Assembly: GCA_029204225.1 (NCBI GenBank)
Contig: CM055099.1
Span: 63,068,142-63,132,141, forward strand
DNA from: Diphasiastrum complanatum
Lineage: Eukaryota; Streptophyta; Lycopodiopsida; Lycopodiales; Lycopodiaceae
Direction: 5' to 3'
Length of the DNA stretch: 64,000 nt
The translations under genes and the position numbers were made by a program. Below, piece by piece: positions 1 to 10,290 of the stretch (positions are counted from its first letter, which is position 1; each line of letters begins with the position of its first letter). The notes beneath the pieces were generated by a model that made no database searches, was not told the DNA's origin, and saw nothing but the letters and a program-made list of their open reading frames with translations.

Positions 1-710
1 CTTTTCCTTTCAGATAGATTGTCAGTAATAGGCTCATGAACCTTCACAGATAGTGATTAGCTTTGTGAAGCACGCGGTTACACCTGCTATTGTCTTGTGC
101 TCACATGCTTAATTGACTTGTATATTTTGTTATACATAATCTGATTATAACTCTGTCTGTTTCTGCGTTCAGATTCGTGTCAAAACTACAATGCTTTTCT
201 ATGTTCTGTCTAGCTATCTATTTGTTTTGTCTAATTGTCTGTTCATCGCTTCTGCAAATTTATTCATCGTGACTAATTATTTGTCTAGCTGTTCATGACT
301 AATTATTTGTCTAGCTATTCGCGAATTGTTTGTGACAAATTATTTGTCTGATGTTTTGACGCTTAATGTTTGGCTACGTAATCAGATCGAACGTGATTTC
401 TATCACTAATGTTTTGTTCAAGTCTGATAGGCGTAGTCATGCTTGCGGAAACAGTGAGATAACTTATTCCGTTGCGCACGAACACTTTTTATTCGAGTTC
501 GCTTCTTTTTGTGTTCGTTTCTTTTCGAGTTATTTTTGTTTCTCACACCCCTCTTTCCCAACAATTGTTCTATTGCGCATTTGTCTGAATCCATCATTTG
601 GACTATCTTGCTGCTAACTGTAGCATTTTCGGTCCACACATCTAGCTTGCTCCCAACTTCCGTACACACCCATTGATTTTCGACAAAGGAGTATAAAAAA
701 TCATGAATAC
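1..710. other. AT-rich stretch without a recognisable gene
   Basis: No reading frame here has a recognisable domain; the short open frames on both strands look like chance. The first 190 bases (a CACAGATAGT-GATT-GCTTTGT arrangement followed by GTTACACC) loosely resemble the downstream part of the Copia LTR near 14560-14660, so this may be a diverged LTR tail. Short iterations of ATTATTTGTCTAGCT occur at 265-345. Nothing else is supported. Confidence 0.4.
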
Positions 711-711
711 T

Positions 712-1610
712 AAAAAGTGAATATCTTGAATATTGATCGTGATTATTGTGAATACTGATTGTGAATAGTGAACACTCATGAATACTGATTGTGATTATTG
801 TGAATACTGAAAGAGAATATTGACCATTACTAATGTGAATATTAAGCCCATTGTAAGAAACTATCACTAAATGACGATCACAATCTAAATTTCAAAGAAA
901 ATACCACAAATCTATAGGCAAATTGTTGCTTTGTGCAACTTGAAATATGAAAACAAACTAATTTTAAATTTGTTATTATAAAATAAAAATTTATCAAGAA
1001 CATAGAATCACATGAAAAGTGCATGAATCTTGTTTATCTTATCATGCTGTCATGTTACTTAACTTACATAGCAATAGATTGATGCTACGACATGCAAAAG
1101 TATCATCCACGTGCTCATCTTCTTTTTATTTTTATGACGACTATGGTGTTACTAAGCTAAATACTTACCCTATTGCGATTGTTGACCTCAAAGACTTGCG
1201 ATAGTTTTCACTTTCATCTAATTGGTGTTAGATTGGAAAGCAGATGCAAGCAAGAGTCTTTTCTAGGTAAACTTTGTGTGGTTGATTGTAATTATTGTGA
1301 ATAATGATTAGGATTATTGTAAATACAGATCGTGAATATTGTGAATACTGATCTAAAATTGCGAATATTGAGAATCAAGTATTTTGAGATACTCATCGTG
1401 ACATATAGTGACTATTGATAAGGAGTATTGTGAATATTGATCGCAAGTACTAATCTTGAATATCGATCGTTAATACTATGAATATTGATCGAATATTCTA
1501 AATACTAATTGTGATTATTGTTAATATCTTGAATATTGATTGTGAATATTATGATTATTCATCGTGAATATTGTGAATGCTAAAATATTTTAAATACTAA
1601 TCATGGTTAT
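712..1610. repeat. Degenerate GTGAATATTGAT-type short tandem repeats in two blocks
   Basis: Two blocks (about 712-850 and 1285-1610) are built from imperfect copies of a 12-14 base unit such as GTGAATACTGAT or GTGATTATTGTG. Units vary by substitutions and small indels, so this is an old minisatellite-like array. The DNA between the blocks (850-1285) is AT-rich and shows no gene. The open frame on the minus strand at 418-867 is a by-product of the repeats. Confidence 0.6.
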
Positions 1611-1613
1611 TGT

Positions 1614-1640
1614 TGTCGGAAATTAAGCCCACAGTTCCTC
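1614..1640 (+). repeat. Short match to the start of the Copia LTR
   Basis: GGAAATTAAGCCCACAGTT followed by CCTCC matches, with one or two changes, the start of the Copia LTR at about 13671-13700. Similarity stops within about 30 bases. It is either the stub of a truncated LTR of the same family or the edge of an old insertion. The neighbouring 1640-2000 shows no gene. Confidence 0.35.
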
Positions 1641-2009
1641 CATTACAAGTTTTCTCAAACTTAAAAGGACCGTTTGTTACGAGTTTTTTTTTTCCCTCGT
1701 TGTTTATGTCCATGTGGCCCAATCGGTAAGTTGACATAGTGGCTTCTATGTAGCATAACTCGCCTGACCCGAAAAACACAGTTCATGTTTGGGCAAATTT
1801 GAATTTCCGGTCCGATAGATTGGAAGCATACTATTGGCTGGCATGCACGACGACTGGTTGACTAAACTGCTTGGGTTTACCTCAAGTTAAAATTATCTTG
1901 GGACTCACAAATAGGTTTGGCGCCTATTATACTCTGGACTCTCATATTGACAAGTTCAAACGTGAACTCTTCAAGCTATGGCAATGAGAAGGAGACCGAG
2001 ATCCTTGAT

Positions 2010-3328
2010 ATGCTCTGCAATTTTTTATAATGAGAGGGAAGACAATGGCACATGGATTGCTCATGAATATTATAAGGCTTCTTGGATAATGATGCATCCA
2101 TAGGCGAGAGGGGCTTTTCGCCAAAAGAAAAAGGCCAAGTATACATACAGATCTTATTGGAAAGGGCGGATTATTGATTTCAAAGTTTCTCCAGGAGGAC
2201 AAACCATTTCAGAGGTGCTTATTCAACATGTTTATATGCATTCAGAACTTAATGTGGAGGCTGTAAATCCACATGATTTTTGAAAGTGTAATTTTAAGTA
2301 TCTTAATTTTTTGGGTTGTTTGTCACTTTTAAAACGTATTCGTATTTATGAATCGGAGCTTATTATGATTTTGTATTGCAGATCTATATCCTTCAAATAT
2401 ACATGAATGGGAACCTGTGGCGTCTCTTTCAGATATTATAGATGTCATCCATTTAGAAATTGGCAAATTGTAATACAGAGGACAAACGACAAAAGAACTT
2501 GCAGATTTTGGAATATTTTTTTATGATGCTATGTATATTCTAGACACAAATGGAGGAATGAGAAAACTAGAGTGTATACCTCTACCTAATTTTCAAGATA
2601 ACGTGTGGTGGATTGTAGTCAACGACAATATAGTAAGATGTTTTCGTTCCAAGCTATATAATGATGTACAAAAGTCACTCAAAACTAGTACTGGATCAAG
2701 AAATGTGCATTTAAGTTGGTTTGTTCCAATGTCATTGTTTGTCAGCTCTTTTTCAGACAAAGGTGCATCGAACTCCCACATTGTTTGTTTGCAAAAATCT
2801 ATCAAATGATTTTTTATTCAAATTCATGGACAAAGGTTGGGATATAAGGTCCACTGCAGATATTGCTTGTAGAATCAAACATTCATCCATATCATTTAGA
2901 TACAGTATAGAAAAGCAAAGGCTTAGTATGGTGTTTCATTATCAAAGATGGAAAGAACACAATGGTACTTGGGCCCCATTAGATCAAGATCTAGACAGTA
3001 TTGGACACACTGATTGTATATGCATTGATATCATGGCAAATGGGGATCTACTTACTACTATTGAGGTTGAGTAGGACTGGACCTTACTCTACATTAGAAC
3101 GGAACTGATACTTTTACAACAAGATATCCCCGAATATTTCAGCTTTATATTGGATGGAAAATTGGTATGTAAAATCTATGAATTTGTATTCATTATCCTT
3201 TTTGTCAATATTCGGATCACTAACTGTAATTTGATTAATGTATGTTTGTGCAGATACGTAAAAGACATGAAGAGAAAATCAAATGCAAGGATTTGGGCGG
3301 AATTGTTCAGATAATAGAGCAATCATGA
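2010..3328 (+). pseudogene. Decayed spliced gene with a C-terminal ubiquitin-like (beta-grasp) segment
   Basis: I do not recognise the family. The best supported parts are an exon at 2382-3164 (acceptor TTGCAG, donor GTATGT) and a last exon at 3254-3328 (acceptor GTGCAG, stop TGA), which join in phase. An upstream exon around 2016-2280 reads YNEREDNGTW, WKGRIIDFKVSP and similar. The C-terminus (DIPEYFSFILDGK, then KIKCKDL, then IVQI) has the spacing of a ubiquitin-like or PB1-like beta-grasp fold; this is inference. Lesions are an in-frame TAA near 2471, a frameshift at 2720-2790 and an in-frame TAG at 3072. It runs convergently with the H3-fold/protease gene and ends 179 bases from that gene's stop, which suggests one two-gene element. 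Confidence 0.5.
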
Positions 3329-3506
3329 TACAAGATTTGTAAAAGCTCTCATAAATATCAATATATTTCTCATTTTTTAAGAATGTACATGTGCGTCCTG
3401 TATTTAACAATGGATGCTTTTACCCCATTGTTTCTATCTTTCTATATGCCCATAATTATTCACAGGGCATTACATCAAAAATGTATTTCTCTATTTAATC
3501 TATTAT

Positions 3507-5330
3507 TTACAGCTCAAAGTAATATGGATTATCTCCACCCTGCACTAGTGTCAGTTGTGGACTTGATTGGCAACTTGTTTCCGCAACTGGACTGGGTGTT
3601 GCATGAGATAATAAGTTGTCGAAGAACTCATATATCTCATTCATTGTAAATGCTCGACGTTTATACTGCAAATCCAAAATAGCCGAGTCAATTGACTTAT
3701 CAGAAATCAAATAAAAAATAACTTAGTTAGGCCATTAACTAGTCTATTTACCTTTTGTATATTTGGATCCCCAAATTGCATGATGTACCACTCTAAGAAG
3801 TCCTGTATATTGCGGATGGAGAACCATTTACAGCTATGTCCATCATCTTGCTGAGCTGACTTCAATCACAAAATGTATATTAAGCTAGTTGTGCACTCTG
3901 AAAAACACAAATTATATTACCTATCAAATACTTGATGAGAAATACTTACTTTTGCATCAACAATCTCCAGGTGGCTATTTACAGTGGCCCCATCCGGCCT
4001 TGGCAAAAATGGCAACATTTTGCTATACATCACGTCCATTTCGGCATGGGTAGAGCTCAAGGAATTCATCTTTAAACAGATGGGATTAACGATCCCATCT
4101 GAATGTTCCCTAATGGAGATTATATGCATACTCCAATGCTTACTGCAAACAAGAGATAATTAGTTAAACTGAAGGAATTACAATACCTGTAAAAAATATT
4201 ACTTGAATATATTCTATGTAATCACTTACTTTTGGCAGTATGGAATAATAAAGACTTTGGTCTCCAAGATTGTATGGAGAAGATACTTCGTCACCTGAGT
4301 TGGACTATGAAGGCTGTGTGCAAAAAAGGACAGCACAACTCCAATGTCCTTACTATCATCGCATTTACATCTATTTACAAAATACATCAAACCAGCCTCC
4401 ACAACTGGATCTAATATATCTGTTGTCTTCTCCTTCAGGGCATCACAAAAGTCTTTATTTATGTGATTTACATAATTAATTGAACTTAGACACAAAGAAA
4501 ATTGACCTCCTAGCTTATCAATCTCTTTGGCAACATACTCATCAAAGACTATATACCTCTCAGAATCCAAAAATAAATCTTTTGGATCAACAGGAAATCT
4601 TACACAAAGATCCTTATAAAAATCACCTATTAAACTCTTATCTAGATCTGATATTATTTTATCTACAGTAGAGGTCATATCCTCGTTATTGTGGGATGGA
4701 ATGGAGGGAATGGAAGAGAAACTACTTGAATAGTTAGGGGTGGTGGGAGGAGAAGAACGCATTGCAGACTGGTGTGATGGTCCAACCAAAGGACGAGAGA
4801 TATGAAGGGGAGATGGTGATTGTCTGGCAGGCCTGGTGGGCTTGGTCTGCTTTCTCCTTCTTCGTTGAGGAACATGCCCTCTCTTTGTAGGAGGTGGCAT
4901 AGAGGTGAAGCCACTCTTAAAGACCTGATCATATGTACTCCTCAGCCTCATGACAAGATGCATGTCCTGAGGCATGAGGGTAACTCTCTTCGCGTGTACT
5001 GTGCAAAGCGCAGAGTCCTCATAGAATTTAACTTGGAAGTCCTCATAGGAAGCAGTATGGAGGGCTTCCATGGGCAGTATGGAGGGCTCCTAGGGCTGTT
5101 ATGTTCTAGCGAATATCATGTGAGAGTGGCCTTGTCACTAATCTCACAGACCTGTAGAACGGAGCACGGGGAATCAGAAGATTCATTGTCCTTTGTAGTC
5201 TCATGATATCTCTTAACCATGGTCTTTTAGGCCGACCTACTCTCCTACCAGTGCCCACTGCCCTTTGTACAGGAGGACGAGGAGGCGGGGCAAATGTGGT
5301 AAGACGTGCTGTTTGCTTGGTACGGGCCAT
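3507..5330 (-). pseudogene. Histone H3-fold / Ulp1-like (C48) protease fusion gene, copy 1, broken
   Basis: Four exons on the minus strand: 5330-4230, 4142-3950, 3859-3752, 3665-3507. All have GT-AG borders and matching phases (2, 0, 0). Exon 1 starts with the canonical H3 tail MARTKQTAR, then a Pro-rich stretch, an H3-like alpha-N/alpha-1 (LRDIMRLQRTMNLLIP) and alpha-2/alpha-3 ending HAKRVTLMPQD. A basic, Ser/Pro-rich linker (RRRRKQTKPTRPARQ, NLS-like) follows. The later part ends in IIPYCQ, then HWSMHIIS (catalytic His position), CLKMNS (usual Asp position is Asn) and QQDDGHSC (Gln and Cys positions), as in Ulp1/SENP-type peptidases. The LLIP and EDF residues recall centromeric H3. Lesions: a TAG at 5103-5105 where copy 2 has TGG, and a 22-base tandem duplication (about 5050-5095) that shifts the frame. 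Fold assignment is strong, protease good, function unknown. Confidence 0.75.
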
Positions 5331-5659
5331 TTCAAGCTAAGGTATCGTTATGATGTGCCAAACAAAAATAATAGTGCATATCGAATAGGGGAGGCGCGTG
5401 ATGGTGATATGGGAGATGGCATATCGCTACGACGCACGGAGGGGGAAGCTGTACTGGTATCTGACTCTCTGGACACGTAGTAGCAATATGCGGATAACGA
5501 GGAGCGCAAGTGAACGAAGAAATCTGGGGAGCGCTAGGGAACGAAGAAATCCAAAATGAAATATGAGCCCAGAAGGTCCTTTTATACCTGCAGAATGTTC
5601 CATTATTATCACACGTGTGATGTGACACCTCCAATCTTTGCACGTGTGGTCACATGTGT

Positions 5660-5845
5660 CATCACACGGACCTGTCATGTGTCTGGACATCGCCGATCCG
5701 TACAATCATACAGCTGGCATGCACATACGAGGACACGTGTCATGATATGGGCCACAAACACGTCACGGGACGACAGGTCCATACGATCGTATAGTTGGCA
5801 TGCATGTGCGAGGACACATGTCAAGATCTGGAGTATACACGTGTC
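5660..5845. repeat. Two imperfect tandem units with CACGTG-type boxes between divergent genes
   Basis: About 57 bases starting near 5695 (CCGTACAATCATACAGCTGGC ... GAGGACACGTGTCA) recur at about 5780 (CCATACGATCGTATAGTTGGC ... GAGGACACATGTCA), roughly 85 bases apart. Several CACGTG, ACACGTGT and CACATGTG cores lie in 5610-5910. The block sits between the divergent starts at 5330 (minus) and 6175 (plus), so it may be a shared promoter region. ACGT-core boxes bind bZIP/bHLH factors in plants; regulation here is inference. Confidence 0.6.
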
Positions 5846-5935
5846 ATGCAATGATCTAGCCGTCATTCACATGTGTGGCAATTTTGACCGCATGTTTTCA
5901 AAGCACGTGTACGGTTCAGCTCCTTTGAATTACAC

Positions 5936-5944
5936 TATATATAT
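5936..5944 (+). promoter_or_regulatory. Probable TATA box for the plus-strand gene starting at 6175
   Basis: TATATATAT preceded by ACAC lies about 240 bases upstream of the ATG at 6175. That spacing allows an untranslated leader of about 200 bases. No experimental start is visible, and AT-rich DNA gives such strings by chance. Confidence 0.4.
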
Positions 5945-6174
5945 GAGTGTCAATTTCGGAATTCAATCTTGCATATTGAGTCCAACAAACCGACCTGCTC
6001 CGAAATCAGTACATACAATATCGCTACCAAGCGCCCAACAGACGTTTCCATAGTCGCACTGTTCCCCTGGCGTGTAGTTTTGATATTCGAAATCGTGTAC
6101 AGTGTATATCGCCATCACGCACCCAAAATTACACCGTTTAGGTCCCCTTGCTAATCAGTGCCTCTCATATCAAT

Positions 6175-6553
6175 ATGGCCTCCTCTTTTACTAGTTCGAT
6201 CTATGATAGAGCTCTTAGTTCTTTCCTTGTTGATGCTGGTGTTAGCGACAGACAAGCCCATTTTTTGTCCTATTTTAATTTTTAGTTGACATAGAGAGAT
6301 TTGTCACTGAGCACAGGAAAGTTTTTCCCAAAATGTATAAGGATTTTTATGAGTGCTTGCAACATGGTACCCTTCTGATGGACGACCTAAGATTTGTGCA
6401 TTTCACAGATTTGACTCATGCTCAGCCTAGTGCCAAGCAAAGGCATGATCGTAAGTTTACCAAACCTATCAATCTGTTTAAACATGTCATACCATGTGAG
6501 GAACACAATCGAGTATGTCGCTTCATTCAGGAGGGTATGGCCTTTGTGTTGCC
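6175..6553 (+). pseudogene. Unknown gene, 5' part only, cut by a retrotransposon
   Basis: The reading frame starts MASSFTSSIYDRALSSFL at 6175. A one-base frameshift in the T-rich run near 6280-6286 leads into FLVDIERFVTEHRKVFPKM and YKDFYECLQHGTLLMDDL (frame open from 6333). It ends at about 6553 in CRFIQEGMAFVL, where sequence shared with the gypsy LTR begins. No known domain is recognised; about 125 residues are readable. It is divergent from the H3-fold/protease gene and shares the 5.3-6.2 kb promoter region with it, so it may be a third gene of the same element. Its downstream part is not found in the window. Confidence 0.5.
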
Positions 6554-7496
6554 TCCACCTACAAGTAAGGATCTGCAAGCCTCCAAGGATCTCTCCTCCA
6601 CCTGTGTCCCTACTCTTAAACACAAAGGAAGATAACAAGCTGGCCTCAAGTATTCACCACCCAACCATAGCTAGATCCAAACTCCCACCCCCTTGCTAAC
6701 CATAAACAGACAAGCATATCACAACAAACCATAGTTTACTCAAGATCCAAACCCTACTTATGTCTCATACCATAAGCAAGATCTAAACCCTTAGCATACT
6801 ACACACAAGAATTACTCTACACACTAGTAGCCACACTAGAGCATAAGCAAGGTAAGCAAAAGAGATCTCTCTCCCTCCCAATGGGAGCCCTACTCCTCTT
6901 ATATAGATGGCATCGAGCTCTCTCCAATACACTATGGAGTTCCATGCACATCCAATGAGAAAGAGAGAGACCTAGAGGAGTTCAAGAGCCTTCATAGGCT
7001 TATGGAAGGTCATCAGACATCTTCCATAACTTATGACTCTTTGATTACTATTCTTGTGGAGCTTGAAACTCAATGGACCCTTTAGGAGGGCGCCCTCCTA
7101 CTAGGACCCATTGCCCAAGTTGTGCTTGTATACTTTGGTCCAAGACCAATAAAGTGATATGGTTCAAGGTTGAGGACCAAGGTTTAGAAATATAGTCATC
7201 CAATGACTTTCTAAGACCTTTCTAGGTCCCATACCTCCATCCAAGGCATAGACACATACCTGCCCTTAATCAAGGACGCTAGTACCTTTATTAAAGACAT
7301 CTACCCTTAATTCTAAAGATAACCCTTATCCAAAGGTCTCATGACTCCATACCTTTGACTAAGGTATAATCACTTGTCTGTCCTTATCCAAGGGTACATA
7401 CCCTTAATCCTAAGGGTACCTTGCCATGTAGTCCCAAACACTAAATGGACTAATAGGGGTCTGGAGGAATACTATTAGTTACATAGGTATGTAACA
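6553..7496 (-). repeat. 3' LTR (U3-R part) of the gypsy element, with adjacent polypurine tract
   Basis: Read on the minus strand the LTR starts TGTTACATACC at 7496, directly after a polypurine tract (AAGGGGAAGAAA, plus-strand 7497-7508). It runs to 6553. Its last 180 bases match 12985-13192, apart from a roughly 22-base deletion near 6690 relative to the right copy. TCTTATATAGATGG at 6897-6910 (plus-strand reading) is TATA-like. Confidence 0.7.
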
Positions 7497-7508
7497 TTTC
7501 TTCCCCTT

Positions 7509-7894
7509 AAACTTAAATTTTTTCTTGTAGAAAAAAATTTGGAAAATTCTTCTGGAGATCAGCCTCCTTTTCTCAGGTATCCTCCTCTTCTGATTTGCTC
7601 CTCCACCCTGACTAAAAATTCCTGAAGCACTCTACTCCGTAGAGTCTTCTGCCGGCTATTACAATCACCTCGGGTCCAGGTGGTCCACTCACAAACTCAT
7701 CATGAAGAAGTTCCACTAGATCTTCCACAGGGAGCAGGGTCTCCCCAACCCCTAACGAGGGTTACGAACGTGACAAACATGATGAATTCCAACGTTAACT
7801 AGAAGGTCTAGTTTGTATGCGACCTTGTTTATCACTTGGATAACCTTAAAAGGACTGCAATACCTAGGTGCCAACTTTGCACACTTACCAGTTT
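7509..7894 (-). other. 3' untranslated part of the gypsy element
   Basis: Between the polypurine tract and the end of the integrase frame no continued reading frame is clear. Pieces downstream of the integrase core may be the degraded C-terminal end of the polyprotein. Confidence 0.4.
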
Positions 7895-8835
7895 TCAAGC
7901 CTCTAGAGTGACTAGGGTCAAAGATACCCAATTGTTGACCATGAATACCTTGTGCTTCCGAGATAGATCAGGATAGTGCCTTGCCCTGTCTTGGGCACTT
8001 CTTATACTATCTTTAGCTAGCTGTAACATTTCTTGCATATCCGTAAGGAAATCAGCTTCGGCTTGCACTCGTAGGTTTTTCATGTCAACACTAATTGGTG
8101 ATCGAGGTTAAAAATCATACATAAGCATGAAAGGGCTGAATCCAGTTGCTGAATGTTTTGCACTGTTATATGAAAATTCCACCAGTGGAAGGTATTGTTC
8201 CCAATCAGACTGCCGATGGCCCAAATATGCTTGAAGCATATCCTCCATCGTCTGATTGGTCCTTTCCATTTGAATGTCTATTCTGAATGATCTGTAGAAC
8301 TCATACTTAAAGTTGTTTCCAACTTTTCAAATACTGCTTGCCAAAAATTCCCAGTGAATTTTGGGTCACGATCACTGACAATATCGCAAGGCAATTCGTA
8401 TAGTCAAAAAAGCTTCTCAACAAATAGTTGAGCTAGTTATGAAGCTTTAACAATAGTTTTCGTTGGGGTAAATTGAGCAAACTTCGTAAGTCTGTCAATA
8501 ATGACCCAAACCAAATCGTGGCCCTTCCCTGTACGTGGAAGCCCGACCACAAAATCCATAGATATACTTTCCCACTTTCCAGTAGGAATATCTAAAGGAT
8601 GTAATAGGCCACTAGCTTTTAGCCTCTCAGCTTTATTTAATTGGCACTTAGTACATTTAAGTACATAGGCCTCTACTTGACTTTTCATCTTAGGCCACCA
8701 AAATTGCCTTCGAACTAAGTCAAGTGTTCTTTGTATACCGGGATGTCCTGCACATGGACTATCATGACACTCATGCAAGATTTGGGCCCTTACTGTGTCA
8801 TTCTCTGGAACACACACCTTTCCCTTACAAAACAA
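7895..8835 (-). pseudogene. Gypsy integrase (zinc-binding domain, start of catalytic core, C-terminal piece)
   Basis: The segment at 8437-8835 carries the HHCC zinc-binding region (HECHDSPCAGHPG, then CTKCQLNKAE) followed by the start of the catalytic core with SMDFVVGLP (first acidic residue) and VIIDRLTKFAQF. Integrase inserts the cDNA into host DNA. The frame is lost after about 8437. A further segment at 7895-8083 (RHYPDLSRKHKVF) corresponds to the region after the core, before the usual C-terminal domain. The middle of the core is frameshifted, so no intact product is expected. Confidence 0.8.
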
Positions 8836-8844
8836 AATCCTGTT

Positions 8845-9432
8845 TCAAATTAGGTAATCCATTTCAGTCTTTTCCTGATTCAAGGAATCTTGCAAACTTG
8901 AATTGAACCCTAAAAGTACTTGTTGCCAATACTTTCCAAAATAAGGATCGGACTCATAAAGTCCTTGAAGAGACTGAAACAACCCCGGTTCTATAACAAT
9001 AAAGCTCAACTGATTAATAACTGGTAACCTACTCAAAGCATCCGCTAGAGTATTTTGACTTTCTTTACAATAACGTGTAGAAAAGTCAAAGATTTGCATC
9101 AGCTCAGCCCATCTAGCTTGCCTCCCCTTTAAATCTGTAGCATCACAAAAATGTCGAAGAGTCTGATGATCCGTCAAAACTTCAAATCTGTCTCCATATA
9201 AATAATGTCGTCAAATTTTCAAGGAATGAATAATTGCTAACAATTCCCTCTCATAGGTACAATACCTAGACTGAACAGGATTGAGCTTCTTGCTTTCATA
9301 AGCCACAAGATCTCCATCCTGCATCAAAACAGCTCTAATAGCATAATCATTGGCGTCGGTCCTAACCACAAAAGGCTTATTGGGATCGCCAATGATTAAT
9401 ATTGGTGCCGAAGTGACACTTTTCTTAAGCAA
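8845..9432 (-). pseudogene. Gypsy RNase H domain
   Basis: The upstream part at 9211-9432 reads PFVVRTDANDYAIRAVLMQD and AYESKKLNPVQSRYCTYERE, the start of a gypsy RNase H with its catalytic Asp and Glu. The downstream part at 8845-9177 continues TDHQTLRHF and ADALSRLPV, the usual end of the domain. A frame break at about 9178-9210 separates the two. RNase H removes RNA from the RNA:DNA hybrid during reverse transcription. Confidence 0.85.
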
Positions 9433-9529
9433 CTCAAAACATATCCTCTGTCCACACCACTAGTGGACTCATAGCCCTCTAGCTTAGCTTCTTATAGCCT
9501 TTCAAGGTGTGGGTAAGGGGAAATGCCAA

Positions 9530-10290
9530 TCAAGCAAATTGGGGAATATGCCGATGGAAAAATCCAACAAACCCCAAGAAAGACTTGATTTTCCAAACTG
9601 TGGTGAGAATTGGCCAATCAATAATCCTCTGGATACGATCTGGCTCAATCTCCACTCCTCGTTCGGAGATCTTATGCCCCGAGTAGGACAATTCCTTAGC
9701 AAAAAAATCACATTTAGAATCCTTGGCAAAGAGCTTTTCTCTTCTTAGTATGTCCAAGACAATCCTAAGATGCTCTTTATGTTCCGCCAAAGTCTTACTG
9801 AACACTAGGATATCATCTAAGAATACCAATACGAATCTTCCCAATATGGTATGAACAAATCGTTCATCATCTGTTGGAAAGTTGCCGGTGCAGTGGTCAA
9901 ACCAAAAGGCAACACCATAAATTCGTAGTGACCAAAGGAAGTTTGAAACCTAGTTTTGGGTATATCTTCTGCCTTAATGCGTATCTGATGGTAACCTGAT
10001 CTTAGATCTATCTTGGAAAAGTACCCAACACCACCAAGATAGTCTATTAGATCATCCATCCGCGGTAGTGGATATTTATTCTTAAAGGTTACCTAGTTCA
10101 GTTTCTTATAGTCCATGCAAAATCTTATAGTCCCATCTTGGCAACCAGAACCACTGGTGATGCCCAGAGAGACTTACTAGGTTGTACCCACCCCTTTTTC
10201 AGGTAGTCATGTAATTGTTTACTTACCTCAGCCTCTTCCGATGCACTCATCTTATAAGGATGTTGTATGATTGGAATTGCTCCAGGTATT
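9530..10290 (-). pseudogene. Gypsy reverse transcriptase domain
   Basis: Motifs in order on the minus strand: KKGWVQPSKSLWASPVVLV (end of the frame at 10125-10799), [16 protein letters not shown] (9817-10059), [16 protein letters not shown], then [12 protein letters not shown] (catalytic LDD) and the connection segment in 9530-9844. Stops and frameshifts at about 10060-10130 and 9820-9845 break it. The frame lacks a stretch around the usual VDYR motif, which is read only with a frame change. Confidence 0.88.

Noticed and set aside
418-867. 149-residue minus-strand open frame
   Set aside because: Ile/Ser/His-rich sequence arising from the TGAATATTGAT-type repeats; no domain and no splice or promoter support.
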